This document shows, piece by piece, positions 63,447 to 64,000 of a DNA stretch of 64,000 nucleotides. Positions within the stretch are counted from its first letter, which is position 1, and every line of letters starts with the position of its first letter. This stretch comes from Methyloversatilis sp. (GTDB lineage: Bacteria; Pseudomonadota; Gammaproteobacteria; Burkholderiales; Rhodocyclaceae). The notes below the pieces were generated by a model. It was given only the letters and a program-made list of their open reading frames with translations, had not been told where the DNA came from and ran no database searches. The DNA is taken from assembly GCA_016791045.1 (NCBI GenBank), contig JAEUNO010000031.1:1-64000 (forward strand), read 5' to 3'. Made by a program: the position numbers and the translations under genes.

Positions 63447-63994
63447 TGAAGGATCCCCTGATCGAAACCACGGTGGACAGTCGTCAGGTTTACGACGGCG
63501 TGCTGCTGAAGGTTTATCAGGATCAGGTGGCGCTGCCGGATGGCACGCAGGCGGTGCGCGAATACATCCGCCACCCCGGTGCGGTGGTGATCATCGCGGT
63601 GCTGCCGGACGGCAACATGCTGTTCGAACGCCAGTTCCGCTACGGCCCGCGGCGCACCTTCATCGAATTTCCCGCCGGCAAGATCGATCCGGGCGAGCCG
63701 CCTGAAAAGACGGCCGTGCGCGAACTGCGCGAGGAAACCGGTTACGAAGCCGACGAATGGACGCATCTGGGCACGATGCATCCGTGCATCGGCTACTCGG
63801 ACGAACGGATAGAAATTTTCCTCGCGCGTGGTCTGCGCCATGTCGGCGCCAATCTCGACGCAGGCGAGTTCCTCGAGGTACTTCCACTGTCGCTCGAAGC
63901 CGCGATGTCCGCCGTCTGGCGCGGCGAGCTGACGGATGCCAAGACGCTGTCGGCCCTGATCTGGGCACAGCGGGTGTTCCGGCAGGGGTTCTGA
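63446..63994 (+). CDS. Nudix hydrolase, ADP-ribose pyrophosphatase type
   Basis: 182 residues from ATG 63446. A complete Nudix box spans residues 78-100 (G-x5-E-x7-REL-x-EE-x-G-Y), with AVREYIRHPGAVVIIAVL before it as in ADP-ribose pyrophosphatases. Likely hydrolyses ADP-ribose or a related NAD breakdown product. Overlap with nuoN points to shared expression with complex I, which suits a role in clearing NAD(H) damage; that link is inference. Confidence 0.92.
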   Translation: MKDPLIETTVDSRQVYDGVLLKVYQDQVALPDGTQAVREYIRHPGAVVIIAVLPDGNMLFERQFRYGPRRTFIEFPAGKIDPGEPPEKTAVRELREETGYEADEWTHLGTMHPCIGYSDERIEIFLARGLRHVGANLDAGEFLEVLPLSLEAAMSAVWRGELTDAKTLSALIWAQRVFRQGF

Positions 63995-64000
63995 GTTCAG

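Overview
The window reads as about 64 kb of core chromosome from a high-GC, Gram-negative betaproteobacterium. The supporting signs are LPS synthesis (lpxH), BamE, a 14-subunit complex I operon, beta-type operon neighbourhoods (cysS/ppiA/ppiB/lpxH; hrcA/hemH; grpE-dnaK-dnaJ; secG/nuo) and many GTG/TTG starts. It is flagellated. A Rhodocyclales-like relative is my best guess, but I cannot fix the genus from sequence alone. I see no insertion sequence, prophage, CRISPR array or rRNA. One tRNA (Thr, UGU) is present. Coding density is high and most gaps are short and regulatory.

Layout. 1-6.1 kb (minus strand): flagellin cut by the window edge, a GGDEF diguanylate cyclase, and a NarL-type response regulator overlapped by its REC-PAS-histidine kinase. 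6.2 kb: tRNA-Thr with a terminator. 6.4-11.3 kb (minus): a compact envelope and folding cluster (TPR protein, L,D-transpeptidase, ppiA, ppiB, lpxH, unknown gene) ending in a strong terminator. 11.5-15.7 kb (plus): cysS, a Crp/Fnr regulator and GTP-dependent PEP carboxykinase. 15.8-19.6 kb (minus): dnaJ, dnaK and grpE with sigma-32 type promoters. 19.8-21.9 kb (plus): a Ser/Thr kinase fused to a cyclic-nucleotide-binding domain, then a tandem AP2-domain protein. 22-24.1 kb (minus): hemH and hrcA. 24.3-31.5 kb: nadK, recN, fur (minus), bamE, dapB and a large hybrid histidine kinase. 31.8-42.1 kb: carAB, greA, yhbY (minus), rlmE, ftsH, folP, glmM. 42.2-48.7 kb: metY, pstSCAB behind a Pho box, tpiA, secG. 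48.8-64 kb: nuoA-N followed by a Nudix hydrolase.

How the parts connect. The most interesting non-coding signal is a sigma-28 (FliA) promoter motif. The -35 element TAAAGTTT with an 11-base spacer lies upstream of flagellin and again, with a better -10, upstream of the AP2-domain gene at 21.36 kb. A weaker version precedes the GGDEF gene. This suggests that an uncharacterised DNA-binding protein, and possibly a c-di-GMP enzyme, are expressed with the late flagellar genes. Other points of note are two adjacent exported proteins that share a C-terminal NTF2-like domain, the kinase/cyclic-nucleotide fusion, a perfect palindrome filling the spacer of the dnaK heat-shock promoter, terminator-like hairpins between ftsH/folP and pstS/pstC, and a histidine/aspartate-rich insert in NuoL.
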